Positions 27,558 to 36,557 of a DNA stretch of 64,000 bases are shown piece after piece (position 1 is the first letter of the stretch; every line of letters starts with the position of its first letter). The DNA lies in the NCBI RefSeq assembly GCF_014639875.1, contig NZ_BMGD01000001.1:372001-436000 (forward strand). Direction: 5' to 3'. Under the pieces are notes generated by a model. It was not told the origin of the DNA and made no database searches. It saw nothing but the letters and a program-made list of their open reading frames with translations. The position numbers were made by a program, and so were the translations under genes. The DNA is from Blastomonas aquatica. GTDB taxonomy: Bacteria; Pseudomonadota; Alphaproteobacteria; Sphingomonadales; Sphingomonadaceae.

Positions 27558-28352
27558 ATGGCCGATCCTATTCAAATAACATCAAATGGCGCGGTTGAAA
27601 CCGTAACCCTCTCCCGTCCCGAGGCGCTCAACGCGATGGACGAGCCGATGATCCTGGCGTTGCAGGACTATTTCCGCGCTCTGGCTGACCGGCCGCAGGT
27701 CCGCGTGGTGATCTTGAACGCCGAGGGCCGGGCGTTCTGCGCCGGGCTGGACCTCAAGGGCTGGGCACCACGCGCCAACGAGGGCGCAGTGCACGGCGGC
27801 TGGCGCACCCAGCGCGCGATCGCCACGGTGATGCAACTGATGCGAAGCTGTCCGCAACCGGTGATCGCCTGCGCCCAAGGCGCAGCCTGCGGCGGCGGCA
27901 TGTCGCTGCTGCTCGCCAGCGACGTGCGCTATTGCACCCCCGATTTCCGGATGAACGCGGCGTATATCCGCATCGGGCTTGGCGGATGCGACATGGGGTC
28001 GAGCTATTTTCTGCCCCGGCTGGTGGGCAGTTCACTGGCATCCGAGATGATCCTGTCGGGCCGTTTCGTCGGCGCAGAGCGCGCATTGGCGGCGGGCTTT
28101 GTCAGTGAGATCGTCGATCCTGCAGGCATCACGGACACAGCGATGGCGCTGGCAGCGGACATGCTGCTCGCCAGTCCGATGGGCCTCAGGCTCAGCAAGG
28201 ATGTGCTCAACCGCAACATCGATGCGACCGGGTTCGAGGCGGCACTGGCGCTCGAAGACCGCCAGCAGATCATGCTGAGCATGACCGCAGATTATGCCGA
28301 GGCGCGCCGTGCCTTTGCGGAGAAACGCGCGCCACAATACCTGGATCGCTGA
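27558..28352 (+). CDS. Enoyl-CoA hydratase/isomerase (crotonase) family protein
   Basis: The product has 264 residues, full length for the family. VETVTLSRPEALNAMDEPM opens the fold; RAFCAGLDLKGW is the first oxyanion-hole region, and ACGGGMSLLLASDVRYC the second with the helix dipole. The later segment reads IRIGLGGCDMGSSYFLPRLVG, where classical hydratases carry a catalytic glutamate in E-x-G-x-x-P, so the exact reaction is uncertain. Similar proteins occur in fatty-acid and sterol degradation. It stands immediately before two acyl-CoA dehydrogenase genes on the same strand, suggesting a shared beta-oxidation-like role. Confidence 0.85.
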   Translation: MADPIQITSNGAVETVTLSRPEALNAMDEPMILALQDYFRALADRPQVRVVILNAEGRAFCAGLDLKGWAPRANEGAVHGGWRTQRAIATVMQLMRSCPQPVIACAQGAACGGGMSLLLASDVRYCTPDFRMNAAYIRIGLGGCDMGSSYFLPRLVGSSLASEMILSGRFVGAERALAAGFVSEIVDPAGITDTAMALAADMLLASPMGLRLSKDVLNRNIDATGFEAALALEDRQQIMLSMTADYAEARRAFAEKRAPQYLDR

Positions 28353-28568
28353 ACCACCGCGCGCATGAGCGGATTGATTCGCCCCTGGCTAGGCTTTTCG
28401 GGGCGTGCGGTCCGGAAAATTTGGCGGCACGAACTGCCGCAATGCCGTAACGTCAGCCCGCGATCGCGCGGAAATCCGCAATATTTCGTCCGAAACGCGC
28501 TTTGCTTTTGCCCGCTGAGGGTGCAGATTAATCGCCAACGCCTGACACAGGCAGATGAGGTGAGGACG

Positions 28569-29744
28569 ATGATGGAAGACGAAGATCTCGAAAGCTTCCG
28601 TGCAGAAGTACGCGCGTTCCTGGATGCAGAGCTGCCGCCCGAAAAGCGGTTTGCCGCAGACGGTTTTGCCAATGCCAGCAAAGAGCTGACTGCATGGTGG
28701 CAGGGCGTTCGCGCCAAGCGCGGTTGGGGCGCTCCGGGCTGGCCCAAGCAATATGGCGGCTGCGAATGGTCGCTCGCCAAGAAGCGCATCTTTGCCGATG
28801 AATCGACCAAGGCAGGTGCGCCTTCGTACAGCCCGTTCGGCATCACCATGGTCGCGCCCGTGATCTACACCTTCGGCACCGAAGAACAGAAGGCAGAGCA
28901 TCTGCCGCACATCCTCGATGGCAGCCGTTTCTGGTGCCAGGGCTATTCCGAGCCCGGCGCAGGGTCAGATCTTGCCAGCCTGAAGACCCGCGCGATCCGT
29001 GACGGCGATGATTACATCGTCAACGGCCAGAAGACCTGGACGACACAGGGCCATTGGGCCGACTGGATCTTCTGCCTGGTGCGCACCAACACCGAGGTCA
29101 AGCAGCAGAGCGGCATCTCGTTCCTGCTGATCGATATGAACACGCCCGGCATCGAGGTCCGCCCGATCCGCACCATCGACGGCATGCACCATTTGAACGA
29201 GGTGTTCTTCACCGATGTCCGCGTTCCGGTGAGCAACCGCGTCGGCAATGAGAACGATGGCTGGACCTATGCCAAGTTCCTGCTCGGCAATGAACGCGCC
29301 GGGATCGCGGGTGTCACCCGCACTGCGGGCGATCTTGCGCGCCTGCGCGAATGGGCCAATTCGACCGAGCATTTCGTCGACCCGCCAATCAGCGACCCCA
29401 AGATCGCGCAGCGGCTCGACGCGCTCGACCAGCGGCTTTCCAAGCTCGCAGCGCTGGAAGCGCGCGCTCTGGAAGCCCCGAGCCAGTCGCTCGAGGCAAT
29501 GCGGCTGGTCGCGCCCTTGAAGCTGCTGGGCACCGAACTGTCGCAGGACGTGTCCGAACTGGCGCTCGATATCGCAGGCCCCGCAGCGCTGCCACGCCCG
29601 GCCGAAAACCGGGTTCACCCCTATGGCGGCGAGGGCGAACATGCGATGTCCTCGTTCCTCTTCGGCCGCGCGCAATCGATCTATGGCGGCACCAACGAGG
29701 TTCAGAAGAACATTCTCGCCAAGATGATGGCCGCAGGGCTCTAA
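28569..29744 (+). CDS. Acyl-CoA dehydrogenase, large-type subunit
   Basis: The product has 391 residues from the ATG at 28569, preceded by GAGG-rich sequence. The longer frame from 28365 adds residues unlike the family. The domains are in the usual order: helical N-domain, middle beta domain with WCQGYSEPGAGSDLASL and YIVNGQKTWTT, and C-terminal helical domain ending RAQSIYGGTNEVQKNILAKMM, the FAD/partner-binding signature. The enzyme introduces a 2,3-double bond into an acyl-CoA with FAD. Its partner is encoded 108 bp downstream. The substrate may be a branched or sterol side-chain acyl-CoA, which is inferred from the paired gene layout only. Confidence 0.9.
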   Translation: MMEDEDLESFRAEVRAFLDAELPPEKRFAADGFANASKELTAWWQGVRAKRGWGAPGWPKQYGGCEWSLAKKRIFADESTKAGAPSYSPFGITMVAPVIYTFGTEEQKAEHLPHILDGSRFWCQGYSEPGAGSDLASLKTRAIRDGDDYIVNGQKTWTTQGHWADWIFCLVRTNTEVKQQSGISFLLIDMNTPGIEVRPIRTIDGMHHLNEVFFTDVRVPVSNRVGNENDGWTYAKFLLGNERAGIAGVTRTAGDLARLREWANSTEHFVDPPISDPKIAQRLDALDQRLSKLAALEARALEAPSQSLEAMRLVAPLKLLGTELSQDVSELALDIAGPAALPRPAENRVHPYGGEGEHAMSSFLFGRAQSIYGGTNEVQKNILAKMMAAGL

Positions 29745-29759
29745 GGCACCGCACCTTTT

Positions 29760-29788
29760 CCGTTTGTCCCGAGCGAAGTCGAGGGACG
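29760..29788. repeat. Interspersed repeat, family B single arm
   Basis: CGTTTGTCCCGAGCGAAGTC and the following bases match the two arms found at 40240-40317. Only one arm is present here. Confidence 0.65.
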
Positions 29789-29800
29789 TGCGCACCCACT

Positions 29801-29830
29801 CCCGACGCGGCCGAAATCTGCCGCGTCGGG
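29801..29830. other. Strong hairpin between the two acyl-CoA dehydrogenase genes
   Basis: CCCGACGCGGC (29801-29811) pairs perfectly with GCCGCGTCGGG (29820-29830) around an 8-base loop. No U-tract follows, so it is not a typical terminator. It ends 22 bp before the next ATG and could tune translation or stability of the downstream part of the transcript. Confidence 0.7.
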
Positions 29831-29852
29831 ATGAGTTTCAGGATCACACACC

Positions 29853-30968
29853 ATGTTCGCACCCAATGATGACCAGCAGCTGCTGGTCGATAGCGCCCGC
29901 CGCTTTACCCAGAAACATTATGCCGACGACAAGCTTGGCCAGATGGGCGAAAACCCGCTCAACACCGCTTTGTGGTCTGAAATGGCCGAAGCCGGGTGGC
30001 TGATGCTGCCTTTCGCCGAAGCCGATGGCGGGCTTCAGCCAGAAGGCCAGTCGGGCCTGGGCGATTGCGTCAGCCTGTTCGAGGTGCTGGGCGAAGGTCT
30101 CGTGGTCGAGCCGGTGCTGGCGAGCACGATCCTGGCCGGTGGCCTGATCGCCGCCGCCCCTGCATCGCAGCAGCGCGCCGACCTGATCGAGGGTATCGTC
30201 TCGGGCGGGGCGCCGATCGGGGTCGCGCTGCATGAGCCGCGCGCGCGCCACGACATCTGGTATTGCGAAACCCGCGCCGAAAAATCGGGTGACGGCTGGA
30301 CGCTGAGCGGGGTCAAGTCGCTCGCGCACGGTGCTGCTGCGGCCGAGACGATCATCGTGCTCGCCCGGATCGAAGGCGATCCAGCCCCGGCCGATCACGG
30401 CGGTGCCGATGGCCTGGGTGTGTTCCTGGTCCCTGCTGATGCGCAGGGCGTGACCGTGACCCCCTACCGGTTGCGCGACGATCATTGGGTCGCCGATGTC
30501 GCGCTGGAAGGCGTGCGCGTCGGCAGTGAAGCGTTGCTGCTCGGCCCCGGCGATGCCGCCGAAGCGCTCGAAGCAGTGATCGACAAGGCCCGGCTGCTTC
30601 TCGCCGCCGAGGGCACCGGGATCATGCGGCGCCTGTGCCTTGCGACCCAGCAATACACCGCCGACCGCAAGCAGTTCGGCGTGGCTCTGGCCTCGTTCCA
30701 GGTGCTGCAGCACCGCATGGTCGATATGTCGATTTCGTTCGATCAGGCACGCTCGCTGGTGTATGAAGCTGTCACGCATGATCTTGCGGGCAACCAGGCC
30801 GAGATGGTGCGTGCCGCGCGCGCCGCGTATCGCGCGGTCAGCGAGGACGGCGTCGAGGTCGGCAAGCAGGCGATCCAGCTGCACGGCGGCATGGGCATGT
30901 CCGAAGAGCTGCCGATGGGCCGCGCGCTGCGCCGGCTGCTGGCGATCCGGCAGGCTTTTCCGCTGTAA
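29853..30968 (+). CDS. Acyl-CoA dehydrogenase, small-type subunit
   Basis: The product has 371 residues with acyl-CoA dehydrogenase domains throughout (N-domain, a shortened middle domain around GVALHEPRARHDIW, and a C-domain with QYTADRKQFGVALASFQVLQHRMVDM and QLHGGMGMSEELPMGR). It lacks the WCQGYSEPGAGSD-type segment of its neighbour and is more diverged, as expected for the partner subunit in heteromeric FadE-type pairs. It probably forms a mixed tetramer with the preceding protein. The ribosome site is weak (CAGGA), and a strong hairpin stands just upstream. Confidence 0.86.
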   Translation: MFAPNDDQQLLVDSARRFTQKHYADDKLGQMGENPLNTALWSEMAEAGWLMLPFAEADGGLQPEGQSGLGDCVSLFEVLGEGLVVEPVLASTILAGGLIAAAPASQQRADLIEGIVSGGAPIGVALHEPRARHDIWYCETRAEKSGDGWTLSGVKSLAHGAAAAETIIVLARIEGDPAPADHGGADGLGVFLVPADAQGVTVTPYRLRDDHWVADVALEGVRVGSEALLLGPGDAAEALEAVIDKARLLLAAEGTGIMRRLCLATQQYTADRKQFGVALASFQVLQHRMVDMSISFDQARSLVYEAVTHDLAGNQAEMVRAARAAYRAVSEDGVEVGKQAIQLHGGMGMSEELPMGRALRRLLAIRQAFPL

Positions 30969-30984
30969 GGCTCCATCACGCCGT

Positions 30985-31175
30985 TATTGCCGTCACCCCC
31001 GCGACGGCGGGGGTCCCGCTCCTGCACTTCGGTCGCAGAAGAAAGCGGGATTCCCGCGTTCGCGGGAATGACGGGGTGGGGTACCAGACGCATCCCCGTT
31101 CTCCGGCGAAAGCCGGAGGCCAGGAGTCAGATCGCATTGCCGTCGCCCTGGGTTCCGGCTTTCGCCGGAAAACGG
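30985..31175. repeat. Cluster of intergenic palindromes, including family A copy 2
   Basis: Two inverted repeats lie side by side between convergent genes. The first (about 30985-31075) has the GTCACCCCCGCGACGGCGGG and TTCCCGCGTTCGCGGGAATG arms. The second (31096-31124 and 31147-31175) is family A. The block ends 2 bp before the stop codon of threonine synthase. Confidence 0.78.
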
Positions 31176-31177
31176 AC

Positions 31178-32407
31178 CTATAGCGCGTCGTAATCGATCG
31201 GCGCATGGCGGTCGAGCGTGCGCGAGTCATCCGCCATCGGGTATTTGAGCCCCGTCGCGCAATTGAACAGCACCACCCTGTCCGCCGCGCTCACGAGACC
31301 GGCGGACAGCGCGTAGTGGTATGCCGCCAGCGTCGCGCCACCCTCGGGGCAGAGCAGCAGCCCGTCCTGCCGCGCGGCCTGTTGCACCGCCGCCTCGATC
31401 GCAGCATCCTCGACCGCGAGCGCCTTGCCCCCACTGGCGCGGACCGCCCGCAGGATCAGGAAATCACCCACCGCGCGTGGCACGCGAATGCCCGCCGCCA
31501 CCGTCTGTGCGTTCTCCCAGCGTTCGGCATGTTCGGTGCCATCGTCGAACGCCTTGACGATCGGCGCGCACCCCGCAGCCTGGATGGCGAACATCTTAGG
31601 TCGCTTCGGCCCGATCCAGCCCAAAGCCTCGAGCTCGTCGAACGCCTTCCACATGCCGATCAGCCCGGTACCACCGCCGGTGGGGTAGAAGATTGCATCA
31701 GGCAGCTCCCAGCCGAACTGTGAGGCCAGTTCGAGCCCCATCGTTTTCTTGCCCTCGATCCGGTAAGGCTCCTTCAAGGTCGAAAAATCAAACCAGCGGC
31801 CCTGTTTGGCGCCCTCGCCGACGATGGCACCGCAATCGTCGATCAGCCCGTTGACCCGCCACACCCGCGCGCCCTGCAGCGCGATCTCCTGCACGTTGAT
31901 GTCGGGGGTGTCATCGGGGCAGAACACGACCGTCTCGATCCCGCAGCGCGTTGCATACGCGGCCAGCGCTGCGCCGGCATTTCCGTTGGTCGGCATCGCG
32001 ATCCGCTTGATCCCCAGCGCCTTGGCCATTGCCACCGCCATCACCAGCCCACGCGCCTTGAACGATCCGGTCGGAAGCCGCCCCTCGTCCTTGACCAGCA
32101 CGTTCGCCCCGCCCGATACCGGCAGCGGCACCAAAGGCGTCTCGATTTCGCCCAGGCTGACGATGTCGCGGACATGCCGCACCGGCAGCAGCTCGCGCCA
32201 GCGCCACAGATCGGTTTCGCGCGATTGCAGTGCGGCGCGGTCCAGGTGCGCGGCGATGGCAGGAAGGTCATAGCGCACCAGCAAAGGCCGGCCGACACGC
32301 GACAGCCCGTGCACCTCATCGGCGGGGTAGATTTCCCCGGTCATCGAGCATTCGAGATGGGTGACGAAGGTTTTTCGGTCGGCGGTGAGGTTGGTGAGCA
32401 GGGGCAT
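31178..32407 (-). CDS. thrC: Threonine synthase
   Basis: The product has 409 residues. PTGSFKARG (about residues 111-119) contains the PLP-binding lysine; AMPTNGNAGAALAAYA is the phosphate-ligand loop region, and YPTGGGTGLIGMWKAF the glycine-rich loop. The N-terminus (THLECSMTGEIYPADEVHGLS) carries the Cys-containing segment typical of the PLP-fold-II threonine synthases with similarity to plant and archaeal enzymes. The enzyme converts O-phosphohomoserine to threonine in the cytosol. The gene stands alone between a repeat cluster and the hydroxylase gene, so it is not in a thrABC operon. Confidence 0.87.
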   Translation of the reverse strand: MPLLTNLTADRKTFVTHLECSMTGEIYPADEVHGLSRVGRPLLVRYDLPAIAAHLDRAALQSRETDLWRWRELLPVRHVRDIVSLGEIETPLVPLPVSGGANVLVKDEGRLPTGSFKARGLVMAVAMAKALGIKRIAMPTNGNAGAALAAYATRCGIETVVFCPDDTPDINVQEIALQGARVWRVNGLIDDCGAIVGEGAKQGRWFDFSTLKEPYRIEGKKTMGLELASQFGWELPDAIFYPTGGGTGLIGMWKAFDELEALGWIGPKRPKMFAIQAAGCAPIVKAFDDGTEHAERWENAQTVAAGIRVPRAVGDFLILRAVRASGGKALAVEDAAIEAAVQQAARQDGLLLCPEGGATLAAYHYALSAGLVSAADRVVLFNCATGLKYPMADDSRTLDRHAPIDYDAL

Positions 32408-32516
32408 CGGTACAATGGTCTCCAGGCGCTTGACGAGCGGCAGGTGTTGCAGGTGGGGCGGTTGCTATCACCCAATGTGATATCATGAAATTTTGCAAGA
32501 GCTTGCGGTTCAGTCG

Positions 32517-33317
32517 TCAGCGGAATGGCAGCCCCATCGACCAGCCGAACCGGGTGGATTCATGGCCCGGATAGTCGGTCAGGCCGATGGTCATCGTCTC
32601 ATGCCCACCGCTGGGCCGCGCGCGATAGGTGCGAAAAATGCGGTCCCAGACCGACAGGCAGAAACCGAAATTGCTGTCATGTTCGATGCGGGCGGTGCTG
32701 TGATGGACCCGATGCATGTCCGGCGTCACGATCGCCAGCCGCAGCAGGCTGTCGAGCCACAACGGCAGCGCCAGATTGGCATGGTTGAACATCGGCAGCA
32801 CCGCGAGCAGCAGCTCGAACACGATCAGCGCCCATAACGGCGCACCCAGCGCGAACGCGACCCCCAGCTTGAGCAGCATCGACAGCCCGATCTCGAGCGG
32901 GTGGAAGCGCAACGCGGTCGACATATCGAGATCGCGGTCGGCGTGGTGGACGCGGTGCAATCGCCAGAACCAAGGCAGTCGGTGGGTTGCCCAGTGCTGC
33001 GCCCATACCGCCAGATCGAGCAGCACGATCGCCAAAACGCCCTGCGCCCAACCGGGCAGACCCGTCTGAGGCAATAGCCCGAAATCGGGCGTGGCGGTAT
33101 AGCCTGTGACCGCGCCGAACACGCCGATGAACACCAAGGCCTGCACCCCGCGTTCGACCGGCATGTTGATGGCCACGAACCCCAGATGCGTGCGCCATCG
33201 CGCAGCGAGCGGCAACCGGTGGCGACGGCGCGGCCACACCGCCTCGGCCAGCAGCAGCCCCAGCGCAACCCCGATCAGCACTCCGCTGATCAGCCATGGC
33301 TGGCTGCTGGCGATCAT
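32517..33317 (-). CDS. Sterol desaturase/fatty acid hydroxylase family membrane protein
   Basis: The product has 266 residues with four to five hydrophobic segments. The di-iron histidine clusters are visible: QHWATHRLPWFWRLHRVHHAD (HxxxH and HxxHH) at about residues 108-127, FNHANL, and DMHRVHHSTARIEHDSNFG at about 200-218. Family members hydroxylate or desaturate lipids (carotenoids, sterols, ornithine lipids) at the inner membrane. The ATG overlaps the stop of the Old Yellow Enzyme gene (33314-33317), so they form an operon. Confidence 0.87.
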   Translation of the reverse strand: MIASSQPWLISGVLIGVALGLLLAEAVWPRRRHRLPLAARWRTHLGFVAINMPVERGVQALVFIGVFGAVTGYTATPDFGLLPQTGLPGWAQGVLAIVLLDLAVWAQHWATHRLPWFWRLHRVHHADRDLDMSTALRFHPLEIGLSMLLKLGVAFALGAPLWALIVFELLLAVLPMFNHANLALPLWLDSLLRLAIVTPDMHRVHHSTARIEHDSNFGFCLSVWDRIFRTYRARPSGGHETMTIGLTDYPGHESTRFGWSMGLPFR

Positions 33318-34441
33318 GACGCGTCGGCAACCTCGTCCTGCGCCGATTGCTCTGCCATCGTCGGATAATCGGTATAGCCCTCGCCGCCTTGGCCATACCA
33401 GCGCTTGGGATTGTCCGGGGTCAATGGTGCATCGGCGGCCAGGCGCGCGGGCAGATCGGGATTGGCGAGGAAGGTGCGGCCAAAGCTGATCGCATCGGCG
33501 CAGCCATCGGCCATCGCGGCAGCGGCATTCTCCAGCACATAGTCGCTGTTCAGCACCAGCGGACCTGCAAACACCTTGCGGATATGCGGGCTGACCGGCG
33601 GCACATCGCTGGCGCCGAAGGTGCCGTTGGCGGGCGGCTCGCGCAGTTCGAGGAACGCAATGCCGATGCTGTCGAGCAGCGCGGCAGCGGCGGTGAAGGT
33701 GTCTTCGGGGGTCGCATCATTGACCCCTTGCGTCTCGCCATTGGGCGACAGCCGCACCGAGACATGCTCGTGGCTCCACACATCGACCAGCGCCTGCGTG
33801 ATTTCGCCCAGCAGGCGGATGCGGTTTGCGATTGCGCCGCCATAGTCGTCCTCGCGCAGATTGGACGAGGAGCGGATGAACTGGTCGATCAGATAGCCGT
33901 TGGCGGCGTGAATCTGGACGCCATCGAACCCGGCGCGGCGGGCGTTTTCGGTGGCCCGGACATAGTCGCCGATCACGCGGGGAATTTCGTCGACCGGCAG
34001 CGCGCGCGCGGTGTCATAGGGCTTGGTGCCCTCATAGGTGTGCGCGTGATAATCGAACCGGGTGGCCGATGCCGAGATCGGCGGCTTTCCGCCGATGAAA
34101 TCGGAATGCACAAGGCGACCCATATGCCACAACTGGCAGATGATGCGTCCGCCGGCCTTGTGGACCTGCTCGGTGATCGGCTTCCAGGCTTCGACCTGCT
34201 CGTCATTCCAGATCCCCGGCGCGAACGGCGTTCCCAGACCTTCCGCGCTGATCCCGGTGGCTTCCGATATGATCAATCCGGCGCTGGCGCGCTGCGCGTA
34301 ATATTCGCCCATCAGCGGGACCGGCACATGCGCCTTGGTCGCGCGGCAACGCGTCAAAGGTGCCATCAGGATGCGGTTGGGGCAAGCGATCGCGCCGAGC
34401 TGGATCGGATCGAACAGGCCGGGCATTTGGTCGGTTGGCAT
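33314..34441 (-). CDS. Old Yellow Enzyme family alkene reductase (NemA-like)
   Basis: The product has 375 residues from the ATG at 34441. The frame is open to 35038, but that extension is antisense to the transporter gene and has no family similarity. LFDPIQLGAIACPNRILMAPLTRCRA is the standard start of the flavin barrel, FDGVQIHAANGYLIDQFIRSSSNLREDDYGGAIANR the NemA-like substrate-site region, and DAISFGRTFLANPDLPARL the C-terminal FMN phosphate site. The enzyme reduces activated C=C bonds with NAD(P)H and FMN. It shares an operon with the hydroxylase gene and is divergent from the EamA gene across 72 bp. Confidence 0.9.
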   Translation of the reverse strand: MPTDQMPGLFDPIQLGAIACPNRILMAPLTRCRATKAHVPVPLMGEYYAQRASAGLIISEATGISAEGLGTPFAPGIWNDEQVEAWKPITEQVHKAGGRIICQLWHMGRLVHSDFIGGKPPISASATRFDYHAHTYEGTKPYDTARALPVDEIPRVIGDYVRATENARRAGFDGVQIHAANGYLIDQFIRSSSNLREDDYGGAIANRIRLLGEITQALVDVWSHEHVSVRLSPNGETQGVNDATPEDTFTAAAALLDSIGIAFLELREPPANGTFGASDVPPVSPHIRKVFAGPLVLNSDYVLENAAAAMADGCADAISFGRTFLANPDLPARLAADAPLTPDNPKRWYGQGGEGYTDYPTMAEQSAQDEVADAS

Positions 34442-34513
34442 CGGCAAAAAACTCCGTTTGCTCCGTCCCGGTTTTGCCGAGACAGGATTTAAGGGATTGG
34501 CTAAAGGCCCGCG

Positions 34514-35422
34514 ATGACAAAAGCAACCGAGCGCGGTGGCGGGTTTGCCCTGCTTGCGCTGATTTTGGCCAATATAGCGCTGGCGTTCGGTCCGCTGTTT
34601 GTGCGGATGGCCGATACCGGGCCCGTGTCCGCCGGATTCTGGCGGCTGACGCTGGCCTTGCCGGTGCTGGTACTGATCGCGATGCAACGGCGCGAGCCGC
34701 TGTCCGGCTATGGCCGGGGGATCTGGTGGATGCTGGCGCTGGGCGGCTTTGCCTTCGCGCTCGATCTTGCAAGCTGGAACTTCGGCATCGAGCGCACCAA
34801 GCTCGCCAACTCGACGCTGTTCGGCAACATGGGCAGCATCATCCTTGTGCTCTACGGTTTCGTAATCAGCCGCGCCTGGCCACACAAGGCAGAGCTCGGC
34901 GCAGTAATCCTGGCAATCGTCGGCGCCGGCCTGCTGATGGGCAGTTCGTACGAACTCGACGTGCGCAATCTGGTCGGCGACCTGTTCTGCCTCGCGGCAG
35001 GCGTGCTGTACGTCGTCTATCTGCTGAGCATCCGGCATGTCCGCAACGAGCTGGGCAGCTGGTCCGTGCTGGTTTGGTCGACCGTCTTCGGCATCGGCCC
35101 TCTACTGCTGATCGCGCTGCTGCTGGGCGAACCTGTGTGGCCGACCGACTGGACTGCGGTGCTGCTGCTTGCGGTGGTCTGCCAGCTCTTCGGCCAGGGG
35201 CTGATGGTCTATGCGGTCAGCCATTTTTCACCGGTGGTGCTGGGGATCGTGCTGCTCAGCCAGCCCGTCATCGCCGCGATCATCGGCTGGGTGGTGTTCA
35301 ACGAGGTGCTTTCGCTGGCCGACTGGATCGGGATGATCGCGATCGGCGTGGCGCTGGTGCTGGTCCGTCTGCCCGAAGCACGCCGCGCGGCACGGCTTGC
35401 AGGTTCGCCCCAAGCTTCCTAA
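34514..35422 (+). CDS. EamA/DMT family transporter
   Basis: The product has 302 residues with about ten hydrophobic segments and two tandem EamA units. RMADTGPVSAGFWRLTLALPVLV is the typical first-unit signature, and SHFSPVVLGIVLLSQPVIAAIIGWVVFNEVLS the second-unit one. These inner-membrane proteins export or import small metabolites; the substrate is unknown. It is followed by the COQ9 gene on the same strand. Confidence 0.87.
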   Translation: MTKATERGGGFALLALILANIALAFGPLFVRMADTGPVSAGFWRLTLALPVLVLIAMQRREPLSGYGRGIWWMLALGGFAFALDLASWNFGIERTKLANSTLFGNMGSIILVLYGFVISRAWPHKAELGAVILAIVGAGLLMGSSYELDVRNLVGDLFCLAAGVLYVVYLLSIRHVRNELGSWSVLVWSTVFGIGPLLLIALLLGEPVWPTDWTAVLLLAVVCQLFGQGLMVYAVSHFSPVVLGIVLLSQPVIAAIIGWVVFNEVLSLADWIGMIAIGVALVLVRLPEARRAARLAGSPQAS

Positions 35423-35455
35423 TTGAGGAATCATCCACGGAGGAACCGCGCGCTT

Positions 35456-36133
35456 ATGTACCGTCCGACAAAGCTTGATACCCTGCCCGATGATGCCACG
35501 CTGGACGAGGTGCGGGCTTTTCTGCCTCCGTTCATCGCCGAAGAAGCAGTGTTTGATGGTTGGACAGCCGCAGCGCGCGATGCTGCCGCAAGTGGCCAAG
35601 GCGTCGATGCCGGTTTGGCCCAGCTCGCCTTCGACCAGGGTCCGATGGACATGATCGAGGCGTGGATCACCCAGGTCGATGCCCAGATGATCGAGGCGTT
35701 CCCGGCCGAGCGCATCGCCGGTATGAAGATCCGCGAGCGCATCACCGCGCTGGTCGCGTTTCGTTTCGAAGCAGTGGCACATCAGCGCGAAGCCCTGCGC
35801 CGCGCGACCGCCATCATGGCGCTGCCCTCCAATCTGGGCCGCGCTGCAAAGCTGTCGTGGCGCACCGCCGACCTGATGTGGCGACTGGCGGGCGATACCG
35901 CGACCGATTACAACCATTATTCCAAGCGAATGATCCTGTCGGGAGTCTACGGATCGACACTGATGGCGTTTCTCGACGACGAAAGCACCGACTTTGCCGA
36001 CACCCACGCATTTTTGGGGCGCCGGATCGACAATGTCATGCAGTTCGAGAAAGCCAAGGCCAAGTGGACCAATGGCGGTGAGAGCCTCAGCCTAACCCGC
36101 TTTCTGGGACGTCTGCGCTACCCGGCGCGCTAA
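35456..36133 (+). CDS. COQ9 family ubiquinone-biosynthesis protein
   Basis: The product has 225 residues from the ATG at 35456, which has a good ribosome site (GGAGGA, 35439-35444). The in-frame TTG at 35423 is not preferred. The C-terminal part (ADLMWRLAGDTATDYNHYSKRMILSGVYGSTLMAFLDDES) is the conserved COQ9 core, a TetR-like fold that binds lipids and aids ubiquinone hydroxylation at the inner membrane. It converges on fliS with 6 bp between stop codons. Confidence 0.88.
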   Translation: MYRPTKLDTLPDDATLDEVRAFLPPFIAEEAVFDGWTAAARDAAASGQGVDAGLAQLAFDQGPMDMIEAWITQVDAQMIEAFPAERIAGMKIRERITALVAFRFEAVAHQREALRRATAIMALPSNLGRAAKLSWRTADLMWRLAGDTATDYNHYSKRMILSGVYGSTLMAFLDDESTDFADTHAFLGRRIDNVMQFEKAKAKWTNGGESLSLTRFLGRLRYPAR

Positions 36134-36139
36134 GCCCGA

Positions 36140-36532
36140 TCACCGCGGCGCGATCGTGCGCCAGGCTTCGGCGATTTCGGCGAGCATCTGGCGCGCGGAG
36201 ATCAGCAGGTCGACCTTGTCGACGCTGATCGCGGCATTGATACGGCGGCTCGCCTCGCGATAGATCCGCGCCAGCGCGAGCGCCAGTTCGCCGCCCTTGT
36301 TGAAATCCAGGCTCTCTTCGAGCGCGATCACGATGGCGGAGGCGCGGGCGCGCGCTTGGATCATCGGCACGCCCTCGCCCCGCTGGGCGTGCCGCACCGA
36401 CGCATCGAGGCGCAGCAGCAGCTCATCAAACAGGATCAACACGAGGTCATGCGGGCTGGCGCCTTCGACCCGGCTTACGGTGTCGACGGCCTTGTAGCTG
36501 CCCATGTTGCGCCGGGGGGAGATGAAGCTCAT
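36140..36532 (-). CDS. fliS: Flagellar export chaperone FliS
   Basis: The product has 130 residues, normal for FliS. YKAVDTVSRVEGASPHDLVLILFDELLLRL is the characteristic N-terminal helix, and a four-helix bundle follows. FliS binds flagellin in the cytosol and prevents early polymerisation. It follows fliD on the same strand after 25 bp, forming a two-gene operon behind a sigma-28 promoter. Confidence 0.92.
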   Translation of the reverse strand: MSFISPRRNMGSYKAVDTVSRVEGASPHDLVLILFDELLLRLDASVRHAQRGEGVPMIQARARASAIVIALEESLDFNKGGELALALARIYREASRRINAAISVDKVDLLISARQMLAEIAEAWRTIAPR

Positions 36533-36557
36533 GACGGTCCCTTATCGTTTATGGTAC

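Noticed and set aside
34442-35038. N-terminal extension of the Old Yellow Enzyme frame
   Set aside because: It runs antisense through the EamA transporter gene; the family start MPTDQMPG at 34441 fits.
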